Of a stretch of DNA of 41,784 bases, positions 1 to 8,175 are shown in pieces. This DNA is from Microbacterium testaceum (GTDB lineage Bacteria; Actinomycetota; Actinomycetes; Actinomycetales; Microbacteriaceae). Under the pieces are notes generated by a model. That model did not search any database and was not told where the DNA came from. It was given only the letters and a program-made list of their open reading frames with translations. Location: the NCBI RefSeq assembly GCF_001476655.1, contig NZ_LDRT01000044.1, forward strand, positions 1-41,784. The letters run 5' to 3'. A program made the position numbers and the translations under genes. Each line of letters begins with the position of its first letter. Within the stretch, counting starts at the first letter, position 1.

Positions 1-1
1 C

Positions 2-742
2 CCCCTGCCCGCACCCCTCACCCCGACGACGCGGCTCGACTATCCGCGCTTCTCCGTGCTGCTCGACGAAGAACGCCGATTCGCCGCCGTCACGGGTGTC
101 GTGATCGACGGCTCGACTCTCCGCGAGCAGCCGCGCACGGGCGACTGGCGCCTCGACCCCCGCGTGGCCGCCGACGCCCAGGCGGGGCCCGAGGTCTACA
201 GCCGCAACGATCTCGACCGTGGGCACCTCGTACGGCGCCGCGATCCCGGCTGGGGCTCGGCCGGGGAGGCTCAGGATGCCACCGAGGCCACGTTCTTCTA
301 TACCAATGCCGCTCCGCAGGCGGCGGGGTTCAACCAGTCGAAAGAGCTGTGGTTGGGACTCGAAGACCACGTGCTCTCCTACGCCGAGGCCACGGATCAA
401 CGTCTCGCGGTGTTCACCGCGCCGGTGCTCGGCGAGGAGGATCCGCCGTACCGCGGCATCCGCGTTCCGCTGCGGTTCTGGAAGATCGCCGCGTGGCGCG
501 ACGGGGACGCGCTGGCCGCGGCCGGTTTCGTCCTCGATCAGAGCGACCTCGTCGACACCCGGCAGGCTCTGATGGTGCGACCGCTCGGGGCGTTCCGCAC
601 GTTCCAGGTCCCGATCGCCGCCCTCGCGGCCGAGGCGGGGGTCGACGTGGGCCCGCTCGCGGCCGCCGACACGTTCGTGCGGCGCGGGATCCGCCCTGTC
701 GCCGCCCGCGAGCTCGGGAGGGTCGATGACATCGTGCTGTGA
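2..742 (+). CDS. DNA/RNA non-specific endonuclease (5'-truncated by window edge)
   Basis: Metal-dependent nuclease of the NucA/Serratia (ββα-Me) family, which cleaves DNA and RNA without sequence preference. The catalytic DRGH motif, holding the general-base His, is encoded at bases 215-226. About 30 residues later comes the TNAAPQ...FN segment that supplies the metal-binding Asn in this family. The open frame runs through base 2, so the true start lies outside the window; the GTG at 56 is internal. Any signal peptide would be in the missing part, so export cannot be judged. The gene ends 10 bases before the convergent methyltransferase gene, with no room for a separate terminator. The family call is firm from the motif; the biological role (nutrient scavenging, defence or toxin) is unknown. 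Confidence 0.85.
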   Translation, partial: PLPAPLTPTTRLDYPRFSVLLDEERRFAAVTGVVIDGSTLREQPRTGDWRLDPRVAADAQAGPEVYSRNDLDRGHLVRRRDPGWGSAGEAQDATEATFFYTNAAPQAAGFNQSKELWLGLEDHVLSYAEATDQRLAVFTAPVLGEEDPPYRGIRVPLRFWKIAAWRDGDALAAAGFVLDQSDLVDTRQALMVRPLGAFRTFQVPIAALAAEAGVDVGPLAAADTFVRRGIRPVAARELGRVDDIVL

Positions 743-752
743 CCCGCGGGGG

Positions 753-1355
753 TCAGCGCACGCGCACGGCGTGCAACAGCGTGTCGATCGCCGGCGCGTG
801 ATGGCCGCCTCGCAGCTCGGCATCCTCGCTCGTCCGGATGACCTGCTCGCAGCGCTCGATCCGGAAACGGTCGTCGAGGGCGCCGCGCAACAGCTCGGGC
901 GTGTAGAGGATGGCGGGATTCGAGGGGCCGTGGCCTCCCGCGGCGATGTTGTCGACGTCGTGGCCGAGAACGAGGAGTGTGCCCCCGGGCGTCACCCACT
1001 CGGCGATCCGTCGGACGGCGTCAGCGCTGTCGGGCAGATGCAGGTAACACGACACCACCAGGTCGACCGGTGCACCCGGATCCCACGCGTGCACGTCGGC
1101 ACACGCCCAGGTCACGGCATCGCCGCCGGGGCGCGCTGCGGCGAGCGCGAGCCCCGCGCTCGAGAAGTCGACGCCGGTGCACCTCCATCCACGCTCGGCG
1201 AGCCACAGCGCGGTGCGCCCGTCACCGGTCGCGACGTCGATCGCGCTCCCCGGGGAGAGCGGCGCGGCGATCTCGCGCACGATCGCGGGAGGCTGCGTCG
1301 CCCACACGCCCCCGGCCGAGGCTCGGTATCGCTCGTCCCACTGCGCGGCATCCAT
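753..1355 (-). CDS. Class I SAM-dependent methyltransferase
   Basis: A protein of about 200 aa with a Rossmann-fold methyltransferase domain. Motif I is seen in AIDVATGDGRTALWLAERG, which carries the glycine-rich SAM loop, followed by the acidic GVDFS end of strand 2 that should bind the SAM ribose. The N-terminal DERYRAS...WATQPPAIV segment resembles small TehB/UbiE-like methyltransferases. The substrate is not predictable. The start is set at the ATG at 1355 because a GAGGGAG ribosome-binding site precedes it by a few bases. An in-frame GTG at 1379 is rejected because it overlaps the -10 hexamer TAGGGT at 1378-1383. It is a single gene, convergent with the upstream nuclease. Confidence 0.8.
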   Translation of the reverse strand: MDAAQWDERYRASAGGVWATQPPAIVREIAAPLSPGSAIDVATGDGRTALWLAERGWRCTGVDFSSAGLALAAARPGGDAVTWACADVHAWDPGAPVDLVVSCYLHLPDSADAVRRIAEWVTPGGTLLVLGHDVDNIAAGGHGPSNPAILYTPELLRGALDDRFRIERCEQVIRTSEDAELRGGHHAPAIDTLLHAVRVR

Positions 1356-1377
1356 TCGGCTCCCTCTCGTCGCCCCC

Positions 1378-1383
1378 ACCCTA
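1378..1383 (-). promoter_or_regulatory. -10 hexamer of the methyltransferase gene
   Basis: TAGGGT on the minus strand, 22 bases before the ATG at 1355. This predicts a short leader of about 15 bases that contains the GAGGGAG ribosome-binding site. No convincing -35 was seen. Confidence 0.45.
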
Positions 1384-1494
1384 GAGCCGCCGGCCCGGGT
1401 CAGCGTTCAGCGCCGCAGCCTCGGAGATGAGCGACGGATCCGGTGCGCACCTCCGAACCCGGCGCAGGCCCGCACCGCCCCCGCACGCACCGCA

Positions 1495-1530
1495 CGACGC
1501 CCCGCCGCCCACACGGGCGACGGGGCGTCG
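1495..1530 (-). terminator. Hairpin terminator of the FMN reductase/monooxygenase operon
   Basis: Two 16-base arms starting CGACGCCCCG, with one mismatch and a 4-base loop, lie 9 bases after the stop codon of the FMN reductase gene. There is no clear T-tract, as is usual in high-GC actinobacteria. The same CGACGCCCCG arm recurs in the pfkA terminator. Confidence 0.7.
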
Positions 1531-1538
1531 GAACAGGG

Positions 1539-2183
1539 TCACTCCCCCGACAGGCCACCCAGCAAGTGGCCGAACGATTTGCCCGCACCGAGGTACGACG
1601 ACGGGTCGAACGGGTCGGCGTCACGGACGGGCTCTCGCGCGGCGATCGCATCGGCGAACTCCCGCGCGGCGCGGTCGACGCGCGAGCCGAGCGGGGCGAC
1701 CTCGTCGGCGTTCGCCCCCCAGTCACTGGATGCCGCGAACACCCCGGTCGGCACGGGGTTCGCGTGCAGGTAGGTGAACAGGGGCCGGATGGCGTAGTCG
1801 ATCGCGAGCGAGTGGCGCGCGGTGCCGGCGTTCGCGCCGATCAGCACCGGGGTGCCCGTGAGCGCCTGCGGATCGAGCACGTCGATGAACGATTTGAACA
1901 GACCCGAGTAGCTCGTGGAGAAGATCGGCGTGACGGCGATGACACCGTCGGCCGACACGATCGTGTTGATCATCTGCTCGAGCGCCGGGGGCGCGAACCC
2001 CGTGAGCAGGTTGTCGGTCAGGTCGTGTGCGTAGTCACGCAGCTCGAACACGTCGCTGGTGGCGTCGATTCCGCGCTCGCGCAGCTCCGCCAGAGCGGCG
2101 TGCGCGAGACGGTCGCCGAGCATGCGCGTGGACGACGGGGTGGACAGGCCCGCGGTGACGACCGCGACTCGGCGAGCAGACAT
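1539..2183 (-). CDS. CE1759-type NAD(P)H-dependent FMN reductase
   Basis: A 214-aa flavodoxin-fold FMN reductase. The N-terminus (ARRVAVVTAGLSTPSSTRML) is the phosphate-binding loop of the NADPH-dependent FMN reductase family; the middle (VIAVTPIFSTSYSGLFKSFID) matches the family's flavin-binding segment. The ATG at 2183 sits one base after the stop codon of the luciferase-like monooxygenase gene, so the two are translationally coupled. The expected role, from the paired families called CE1758 and CE1759, is to supply reduced FMN to its partner. A longer open frame to 2315 only overlaps the upstream gene and is not used. A strong hairpin follows at 1495-1530. Confidence 0.88.
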   Translation of the reverse strand: MSARRVAVVTAGLSTPSSTRMLGDRLAHAALAELRERGIDATSDVFELRDYAHDLTDNLLTGFAPPALEQMINTIVSADGVIAVTPIFSTSYSGLFKSFIDVLDPQALTGTPVLIGANAGTARHSLAIDYAIRPLFTYLHANPVPTGVFAASSDWGANADEVAPLGSRVDRAAREFADAIAAREPVRDADPFDPSSYLGAGKSFGHLLGGLSGE

Positions 2184-2184
2184 G

Positions 2185-3417
2185 TCAGGCACCCACCTTC
2201 GTCGCGGCCGCGCCGAAGGCGCTGCCCGAGCGGGGAGCGGCATCCTGGTAGGGGCTGCCCGCGACCATGTTGTCGCCGCGGTTCGCGCCAGGGACGGCCT
2301 GACGCGGAGCCGCACCGGCGTAGATCTTCTCGACGAGGTTGGCGTGAGTGGGCGCGTCGGGAACCTCGGCGGGACGGTTCACCTGCAACTCCTTGCGCAG
2401 CACCGGCACGACCTCGGAGCCGAGGATGTCGAGCTGCTCGAGCACGGTCTTGGTCGGGAGCCCGGCGTGATCGATGAGGAAGAGCTGACGCTGGTAGTCG
2501 CCGAAGGTCTCGCGCATCGCGGCGTAACGGTCGATGACCTGCTGCGGCGAACCGACGGTCAGCGGGGTCATCTCGCTGAAGTCCTCGAGGCTCGGGCCGT
2601 GACCGTAGACGGGGGCGTTGTCGAAGTACGGACGGAACTCCCGTACGGCGTCCTGCGAGTTGGCGCGCATGAACACCTGTCCGCCGAGGCCGACGATCGC
2701 CTGCTGGGGCGTGCCGTGTCCGTAGTGGGCGAAGCGCTCGCGGTACAGCGTGATGAGGCGCTGGTAGTGCTCCTTGGGCCAGAAGATGTTGTTCGCGAAG
2801 AAACCGTTGCCGTAGTAGGCGGCCTGCTCGGCGATCTCGGGCGTGCGGATCGATCCGTGCCACACGAACGGGGGCACGCCGTCCAGCGGCCGCGGGGTCG
2901 AGGTGAAGCCCTGCAGCGGCGTGCGGAACTTCCCCTCCCAGTCGACGACGTCCTCGCGCCACAGCTTGTGCAGAAGGTCGTAGTTCTCGATGGTGAGCGG
3001 CAGGCCCTGACGGATGTCCTTGCCGAACCAGGGGTAGACCGGGCCGGTGTTGCCGCGGCCGAGCATGAGGTCGGCGCGACCGCCCGACACGTGCTGCAGC
3101 ATCGCGAAGTCCTCGGCGATCTTCACCGGGTCGTTCGTGGTGATCAGCGTCGTCGACGTCGTGAGGATGAGGCGCTCGGTCTGCGCCGCGATGTACGCGA
3201 GCGTCGTCGTGGGCGACGACGACCAGAACGGCGGGTTGTGGTGCTCGCCGAGGGCGAAGACGTCGAGGCCGACCTCTTCGGTGTGCTTGGCGATTGTCAG
3301 CGTGTCCTTGATGCGCTGGGCCTCGCTCGGGGTCTTCCCCGTCGTCGGGTCCTGGGTGATGTCGCTCACCGTCATGACACCGAACTGCATGCCCGGCCAG
3401 TTGCTCGTCTCACCCAT
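2185..3417 (-). CDS. CE1758-type LLM-class flavin-dependent monooxygenase
   Basis: A 410-aa bacterial luciferase-like protein (TIM-barrel, FMNH2-dependent monooxygenase). The family segments MQFGVMTVSDI, VFALGEHHNPPFWSSSP and GGRADLMLGRGNTGP are present, with AEDFAMLQHVSGGR typical of the flavin-binding side. The substrate is unknown; relatives oxidise aldehydes, sulfonates or other small organics, and nothing suggests light emission. The start at 3417 has an AGGAGG ribosome-binding site six bases upstream. The C-terminus beyond about residue 370 is Ala/Gly-rich and probably disordered. It forms a two-gene operon with the FMN reductase, separated by one base, and an AT-rich inverted repeat at 3434-3453 overlaps its promoter. 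Confidence 0.88.
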   Translation of the reverse strand: MGETSNWPGMQFGVMTVSDITQDPTTGKTPSEAQRIKDTLTIAKHTEEVGLDVFALGEHHNPPFWSSSPTTTLAYIAAQTERLILTTSTTLITTNDPVKIAEDFAMLQHVSGGRADLMLGRGNTGPVYPWFGKDIRQGLPLTIENYDLLHKLWREDVVDWEGKFRTPLQGFTSTPRPLDGVPPFVWHGSIRTPEIAEQAAYYGNGFFANNIFWPKEHYQRLITLYRERFAHYGHGTPQQAIVGLGGQVFMRANSQDAVREFRPYFDNAPVYGHGPSLEDFSEMTPLTVGSPQQVIDRYAAMRETFGDYQRQLFLIDHAGLPTKTVLEQLDILGSEVVPVLRKELQVNRPAEVPDAPTHANLVEKIYAGAAPRQAVPGANRGDNMVAGSPYQDAAPRSGSAFGAAATKVGA

Positions 3418-3433
3418 GATGCGCCTCCTGTTT

Positions 3434-3453
3434 TGTATGCATCTGAATATACA
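3434..3453 (-). promoter_or_regulatory. AT-rich inverted repeat, probable operator of the monooxygenase operon
   Basis: TGTAT and ATACA arms are separated by 10 bases, with an inner ATGCAT palindrome, in otherwise GC-rich DNA. The site lies 17 bases before the ATG at 3417, just upstream of its AGGAGG, so it should overlap the -10 region and transcription start. The size suits a MarR- or TetR-type dimer. No regulator gene is adjacent. Confidence 0.5.
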
Positions 3454-3554
3454 TGGTGGAACGCACCACGCCGAGGTTTATTCCGCCGTACCTCATCGGC
3501 ATCCGAAATCCACCCCGTGGATCCTCGATCGTGCCCCGTCTAGCCTCCCTGACG

Positions 3555-4233
3555 ATGACGGATGCCACCACCCCACCGCCCCCCACGCACCCCGTTCTGG
3601 GACAACGCCCGCTTCGCGGCGATCATCGACTCGACGTTCTCGCTCTCGCGCTTGCTCGGTCTGCTCCCCTTCTTCACCCTCGGCTGGTGGCTGTGCGAGC
3701 ACGACGTCGTCGCGCGCGCAGGGCTGCTGGCCGCGCGGCCCGTCTGGCTGCGCGCGGCCGCCGCGACCGTGCTGATCGCGGCGGGAACGCTCGCGTTCGT
3801 CTTCGTCGACACCTGGCGCGACGTGCGCCTGGGGACGTGGTTCTTCTTCGTCGACGCGTACGCCGATCTCGACGCCCCGCAGTGGTGGGTGGACGGCGTG
3901 CGGCTGGCGATCATCGCGCTCGCGCTCGCGCTGATGGCCGCGTTCCTGGCGCTGATCCCCCGCCGCGAAACCCGCTGGACGCACCTCGGTCGATACACGA
4001 TGTACGTCTACCTGCTGCACACGTTCGTGCTCTCCCCGTTCCGCCAGTCGGGTGTGCTGCGGGGGCTGGAGCCGATGGGACTGTGGATCCCGGTGGTCGC
4101 GATCGCGAGCGTGGCGATCGCCGTCCTGCTGCCGAGTCGCCCGGTGCGCCACGTGACGCGCCCCCAGGTGGAGCCCCGGATGCCGTGGCTGTTCCGCGAC
4201 CGCGCGCTCGGCGCCGGCCGCGGCTCGCGGTAG
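3555..4233 (+). pseudogene. Acyltransferase-3-like membrane protein with apparent internal deletion
   Basis: The readable frame from the ATG at 3562 gives 223 aa. Its start (TPFWDNARFAAII) resembles the N-terminus of fucose-4-O-acetylase-like acyltransferases. It then jumps directly to DSTFSLSRLLGLLPFFTLGWW, which in family members I recall lies more than 100 residues later. The rest, including RRETRWTHLGRYTMYVYLLH, matches the usual C-terminal membrane half. The missing part would hold the catalytic His and the first membrane helices. In addition, the better-looking start at 3555 (MTDATTPPPP, preceded by TAGCCT at 3541-3546) is out of frame with the body across a run of C. Probably a decayed gene; an error in the C run cannot be excluded, but it would not explain the deletion. 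Confidence 0.6.
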
Positions 4234-4252
4234 GACCGTCGACGCCGGGGCC

Positions 4253-4311
4253 GGTGGCTTCGACGGGCTCAGCCACCTCCCGCCCACGTCCCTGAGCCCG
4301 TCGAACGGACC
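4253..4311. repeat. REP/BIME-like double-hairpin element, copy 1
   Basis: A 14-base arm TTCGACGGGCTCAG (4259-4272) and its exact inverse CTGAGCCCGTCGAA (4292-4305) are each enclosed by a short stem: GGTGGC/GCCACC on the left and GTCC/GGAC on the right. The same architecture recurs at 39919-39976. It is the only content of the gap between the acyltransferase remnant and efeB and may also end their transcripts. Confidence 0.7.
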
Positions 4312-4335
4312 GCACACCCGCGACAGGCCTGCGCC

Positions 4336-5703
4336 TCAGGAGCCGAGCAGACCCGCCCCGATCGACGCCCCCGACGCCGGAGCCGGAGGCACCGCCCACA
4401 GTCCCGAGCCGACGTGGCGGATGTATTCGCCCATGGCATCCGTCGACAGCGCCTTCTGCAGCGTGATGAAGCGATCGGGGCTCTTCTGGAACGACAGGAA
4501 GAACAGCCCCGCGTTCAGCCGGCCGAGGTCGGTCGTGCCGTCGACGAAGTTGTAGCCGCGGCGCAGGATGCGGATCCCGCCGTTGTTGTCGGGGTGGGCG
4601 AGGCTCACGTGACTGCGCCGATCGATGCGGGGCTTGCCCGTGGCATCCGTGGCCGCGAAGTCGGGGGCGGTGAACTCGTCTCCGCCCGACAGCGGTGCGC
4701 CGGCTCCCTTGTCACGGCCGACGACGCGGTCCTGCTCGGCGAGGCGGGTGCGATCCCACGTCTCGATGAGCATCGCGATGCGCCGCGCCACGAGGTAGGA
4801 CCCGCCCGCGAGCCACGCCGGACCCTCGGATGCCGAGACCCAGACGTTCTCGTCCAGCGCAGCCGTGTCGTCGGCGAGGATGTTGGCGGTCCCGTCCTTG
4901 AACCCGAAGAGGTTCCGCGGGGTCGTCTGGGCGGCGGTGGTCTTGGACGTCCGACCGAAACCGAGCTGCGACCAACGGATCGTCGCGCGACCGAAGGCGA
5001 TCCGGCTGAGGTTGCGGATCGCATGCACGGCGACCTGCGGGTCGTCGGCGCACGCCTGGATGCACAGGTCCCCGTCGGAGCGCAACGGGTCGAGGTCGTC
5101 GTTCAGGAACGCCGGCAACCGCTCGAGCCCCGGCGGACGCTGTCCCTCGAGCCCGAAACGGGCGTCGAAGAGCGACGGTCCGAAGCCGAACGTGATCGTG
5201 AGGTTGCTCGCGGGAAGGCCCACGGCCTCACCCGTGTCGTCCGGCGGAGCCTCGGGCGAACCGCCGAGAGCGCCCGTCGCACTGACGTCGAGACCCTGCA
5301 TCATGCGGGTGGCCGCGTACGTCCAGTCCGACAACAACTCCGCGAGGTCGTCACGGGTCGTCCGCGCCATCATGTCGTACGCCGCGAAGTGGAGGTGCTC
5401 CTGCACCGGCGTGGTGATGCCCGGCTGGTGGATGCCGGATGCCGGGGCCACGGCATCCATCGCCCGGCGCGCCTGGTCCTGGCCGTACGCCGCACCCCCG
5501 ACGAGGCCCGCTCCCGCGCCGACGACGAGGCTGGTCGCGCTCGCCCCGAGGGCGAGGCCGATCAGCCCACGACGCGACACACCCGCGGAGGTCTCTCCAC
5601 CGGACACCTCGCGGGCGGACGTGTCGGCGTCGGGACGCGCGGCTGCCGCCGGACCCGAGGATCCGGCGGCAGCGGGGGTCTGTTCTTCGTCGCTCACACT
5701 CAC
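4336..5703 (-). CDS. efeB: Deferrochelatase/Dyp-type peroxidase EfeB
   Basis: Dye-decolourising haem peroxidase, the periplasm-side component of the EfeUOB iron importer, thought to oxidise ferrous iron or release iron from haem. It begins with a long polar leader and a twin-arginine signal (SRRGLIGLALG, RR near residues 44-45), so it should be exported folded with haem. The Dyp GFKDGT motif holds the distal Asp, and RSHVSLAHPDNNG holds the proximal haem His. The 455 aa are normal for an actinobacterial EfeB. The GTG at 5703 overlaps the efeO stop (GTGA); a second in-frame GTG at 5697 is possible. It is the last gene of the efeUOB operon. Confidence 0.92.
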   Translation of the reverse strand: MSVSDEEQTPAAAGSSGPAAAARPDADTSAREVSGGETSAGVSRRGLIGLALGASATSLVVGAGAGLVGGAAYGQDQARRAMDAVAPASGIHQPGITTPVQEHLHFAAYDMMARTTRDDLAELLSDWTYAATRMMQGLDVSATGALGGSPEAPPDDTGEAVGLPASNLTITFGFGPSLFDARFGLEGQRPPGLERLPAFLNDDLDPLRSDGDLCIQACADDPQVAVHAIRNLSRIAFGRATIRWSQLGFGRTSKTTAAQTTPRNLFGFKDGTANILADDTAALDENVWVSASEGPAWLAGGSYLVARRIAMLIETWDRTRLAEQDRVVGRDKGAGAPLSGGDEFTAPDFAATDATGKPRIDRRSHVSLAHPDNNGGIRILRRGYNFVDGTTDLGRLNAGLFFLSFQKSPDRFITLQKALSTDAMGEYIRHVGSGLWAVPPAPASGASIGAGLLGS

Positions 5704-6929
5704 TCCAGAACCGTGACGGTCAGCTGCGACAGCGGCTCGGCGAGCGCATTGATCAGGTCGGTGAACTGACGCTTGTCGGCCTCGGTCAGCTGCGAGTAGG
5801 GGACGAAGCCCGCGTCCGCGGAGCCGTGAGCGGCGAGAGCGGCCTCGAGGTCGGCGTACCCCTTGTCGATCCGCGTGACGAGCTCGGCCCCCTTGTCGCC
5901 CTTCGACTCGGCGAAGTCGCGCACGAGCGAGAACGCCATCTTGGAGCCCTCCACGTTGGCGGCGAAATCGTAGAGGTCGGTGCCCGACCACCAGTCCTCC
6001 TCGCCGCTGATCTTGCCGCTCGCGACCTCGTCGAGCAGCGCGATCGCGCCGTTCGAGATCCCCGCGACGCCCTGGGTGCTCAGCGCCTGGGTGAACTCGT
6101 CGCCGTGGACGTAGTCGTACAGTTCCTGCACGTCGGACACGAGCTTGTCGCCGTGCGTCTTGCGCTCGTCCGGGGTCGAGGGAGCCCAGTCCTTCCACGC
6201 CGGCGTCTCGCCATCGGCGTTCAGCGCGTCCTGCGCCGGGACCCAGAGATCCTTCTCGATGCGGTGGAACCCGGTCCAGTCCAGCCCCTCGGCCACGGCG
6301 TCGACCTCGCGGTAGTCGATGCGCGGGTCGAGGTCGCCGAGCGCCTCGGCGATCGGCTCGATGCGCTCGTAGTACGCGCGCACGCGGGGGAACTGCTCCT
6401 TCGCCGCAGCATCGTCGCCCGACTCGTAGGCGGCGGTGAACGTCTTCACGGCCGGAAGCAGCTGACCGACCTGGTCCTTGACGAACGCGGCGTAGAGGTC
6501 GACCGCCTGCTGCTTCTGGTCGGCATCCGGGCCGTCGACGGCGACGGCGTCTCCGGTGACCGAGAAGGCCGCCTTGCCCACGCCGTCGCCGACCATGCCG
6601 GGCTTGCAGAGCGTGAAGTAGTCACCGGGCTGCGCGACGACGGTGAGGTTGCGCGAGGCGCCGGGGGCGATGTTCTCGACCTCGCCGACGATCCGCAGGC
6701 CGTCGGATGCCAGCAGGTAGAACTCCGTGACCTGATCGCTCTTGTTGCTCACATCGAACGCGACGGTTCCGCTGGGCACCGAGGCGGACGAGACCGCGCA
6801 GCCGTCGTCGGTCGAGGTGACCGTGAGGGCTCCGGAGGCGGCCGCGTCGGTCTTGGCGACGCAGCCGGAGAGGACGAGGGCGGCCGCGCCGGCCACGGCC
6901 GTGACCGCGAGGAGGCGTGTCGAGTTCAT
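5700..6929 (-). CDS. efeO: Iron-uptake lipoprotein EfeO
   Basis: A 409-aa lipoprotein with a signal peptide ending in the lipobox LSGC (lipidated Cys23). An N-terminal cupredoxin-like domain (about 30-130, with the FYLLASDGLRIVGEVENIAPG segment) is followed by the M75 peptidase-like EfeO domain. That domain carries the iron-binding HxxE-type motif in GFHRIEKDLW, with a second acidic face around YDYVHGDEF. Known role: an extracytoplasmic iron carrier that hands iron to the EfeU permease. The ATG at 6929 is chosen because the signal peptide begins there, with GGAG upstream; the open frame continues to 7106 without signal-like sequence. It overlaps efeB by four bases and follows efeU by about 65. 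Confidence 0.93.
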   Translation of the reverse strand: MNSTRLLAVTAVAGAAALVLSGCVAKTDAAASGALTVTSTDDGCAVSSASVPSGTVAFDVSNKSDQVTEFYLLASDGLRIVGEVENIAPGASRNLTVVAQPGDYFTLCKPGMVGDGVGKAAFSVTGDAVAVDGPDADQKQQAVDLYAAFVKDQVGQLLPAVKTFTAAYESGDDAAAKEQFPRVRAYYERIEPIAEALGDLDPRIDYREVDAVAEGLDWTGFHRIEKDLWVPAQDALNADGETPAWKDWAPSTPDERKTHGDKLVSDVQELYDYVHGDEFTQALSTQGVAGISNGAIALLDEVASGKISGEEDWWSGTDLYDFAANVEGSKMAFSLVRDFAESKGDKGAELVTRIDKGYADLEAALAAHGSADAGFVPYSQLTEADKRQFTDLINALAEPLSQLTVTVLE

Positions 6930-6993
6930 GGTGCTGTGCTCCGTTCGAGGAAGGGATGCCGCGCCGTCGGGTGTGCGCGGGAGGAGAAAGGTC

Positions 6994-7971
6994 TCAGGGG
7001 GCGGTGGAGGTGCCGAGCGTCGCCGTGGCGCCCGAGCGATGAGGCTCGATCGGCGGCGCGGATGGGGAGGTCGCCGCGGGGCGCGGGCGTCGGCCGGCGC
7101 GCACACCGCGGACGAACAGCGGCACCACCACGGCGACGTAGACGACCCACGCGATGACCTGCAGCCACGTCATCTGCGGCATGAAGCCCACGGTCGCCTG
7201 CAGCAGCGCGGCGAGGGCGCTGTCGGGAGCGATGGCGGTCGAGACGTCGAACGCCCACCCGAACGGGAATCCCGCCCAGCCGGTGGCGACGAGGCCGGTG
7301 AGGGGGTCGATCGGCGCGCCCGCACCGAACGGGCCGGGCAGGGCACCGGCTTCCTGCAGGTCGTGGAACGCGTAGGCGAGGACGCCGGCGGCCACGACGA
7401 CGAGGAAACCGCCGGTCCACGTGAAGAAGCGACCGAGGTTCAGGCGCAGCATGCCGCGGGCGATGAACCAGCCGAGGACGACCGCGGTGGCGAGCCCCAG
7501 GAGCGCGCCGAGCAGCGCCACGGGTGACTCACCGAACGACTGCACCATCGACCACAGCAGCAGGGTCGTCTCCACGCCCTCGCGGGCCACCGAGACGAAC
7601 CCGATCGCGACGAGCGCCCACACCCCGCCGCGCAGGGCCTTGTCGATGCCGCCTTCGAGACCCGCCTTGAGCGTGCGGCCGGCTTTCTGCATCCAGAAGA
7701 TCATCCAGGTCACCATCGCGACCGCGAGCAGCGAGAGTCCCCCACCGAGCAGTTCCTGCGCCTCGAACGTGAGCATGTAGGCCCCGAACGTGAAGATCGC
7801 CCCGACGCCGAGCGCGAGGGCCACCGCGAGTCCTACCCCGGTCCACAGCTTCGGCAGGGCGTCGCGTCGGTCGAGACGCGAGAGGTAAGCGACGAGGATG
7901 CCGACGACGAGCGCGGCCTCGAGGCCTTCGCGGAGGCCGATGAGGAAGGTGGCGAAGAAGCTGGCAAGCAC
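6994..7971 (-). CDS. efeU: Ferrous/ferric iron permease EfeU (FTR1 family)
   Basis: A 325-aa membrane permease of the OFeT/FTR1 family that moves iron across the cytoplasmic membrane using oxidation by its partner EfeB. The two diagnostic iron-binding motifs are present: REGLE at residues 14-18 and REGVE at 130-134, each in a transmembrane helix. About seven hydrophobic segments are visible, with a basic, proline-rich cytoplasmic tail after residue 290. The start is a GTG at 7971 with only a weak upstream purine run, immediately before the first helix. It is the first gene of efeUOB, 54 bases downstream of an iron box. Confidence 0.92.
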   Translation of the reverse strand: MLASFFATFLIGLREGLEAALVVGILVAYLSRLDRRDALPKLWTGVGLAVALALGVGAIFTFGAYMLTFEAQELLGGGLSLLAVAMVTWMIFWMQKAGRTLKAGLEGGIDKALRGGVWALVAIGFVSVAREGVETTLLLWSMVQSFGESPVALLGALLGLATAVVLGWFIARGMLRLNLGRFFTWTGGFLVVVAAGVLAYAFHDLQEAGALPGPFGAGAPIDPLTGLVATGWAGFPFGWAFDVSTAIAPDSALAALLQATVGFMPQMTWLQVIAWVVYVAVVVPLFVRGVRAGRRPRPAATSPSAPPIEPHRSGATATLGTSTAP

Positions 7972-8025
7972 GGGCGGGAGTTCCGACTTTCACGAGGAGG
8001 AAGGACCGCGACGCTGCGGATCAGG

Positions 8026-8044
8026 TAAGGACAGCCTCACCTGA
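8026..8044 (-). promoter_or_regulatory. DtxR/IdeR-type iron box controlling efeUOB
   Basis: Read on the minus strand, the 19-mer TCAGGTGAGGCTGTCCTTA matches 14 of 19 positions of the classical DtxR consensus TTAGGTTAGSCTAACCTAA. A wider TCAGGT/ACCTGA inverted repeat spans 8021-8044. A possible -10 (TAATCT, 8052-8057) lies just upstream, so the box would cover the transcription start. This fits iron-dependent repression of efeUOB. Confidence 0.72.
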
Positions 8045-8163
8045 CTGTGACAGATTACGCACTTTCGTCGATTCGCGCATCCCCGATTCAGAACGGAACA
8101 CGGATGCCGTGGGCGACCGAGGTAATGCTCGGCAACATTCGGGCGACGGCGAGCGCCCCGACC

Positions 8164-8169
8164 TAGCCT
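8164..8169 (+). promoter_or_regulatory. -10 hexamer, leaderless start of the 2OG oxygenase gene
   Basis: TAGCCT is followed by six bases and then the ATG at 8176. There is no ribosome-binding site. The spacing puts the transcription start at the first base of the start codon. Confidence 0.6.
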
Positions 8170-8175
8170 CGATCC

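Noticed and set aside
2185..3417. Bioluminescence luciferase
   Set aside because: Only the general LLM fold and FMN reductase partner are present; no luxB, aldehyde-supplying genes or other lux features.
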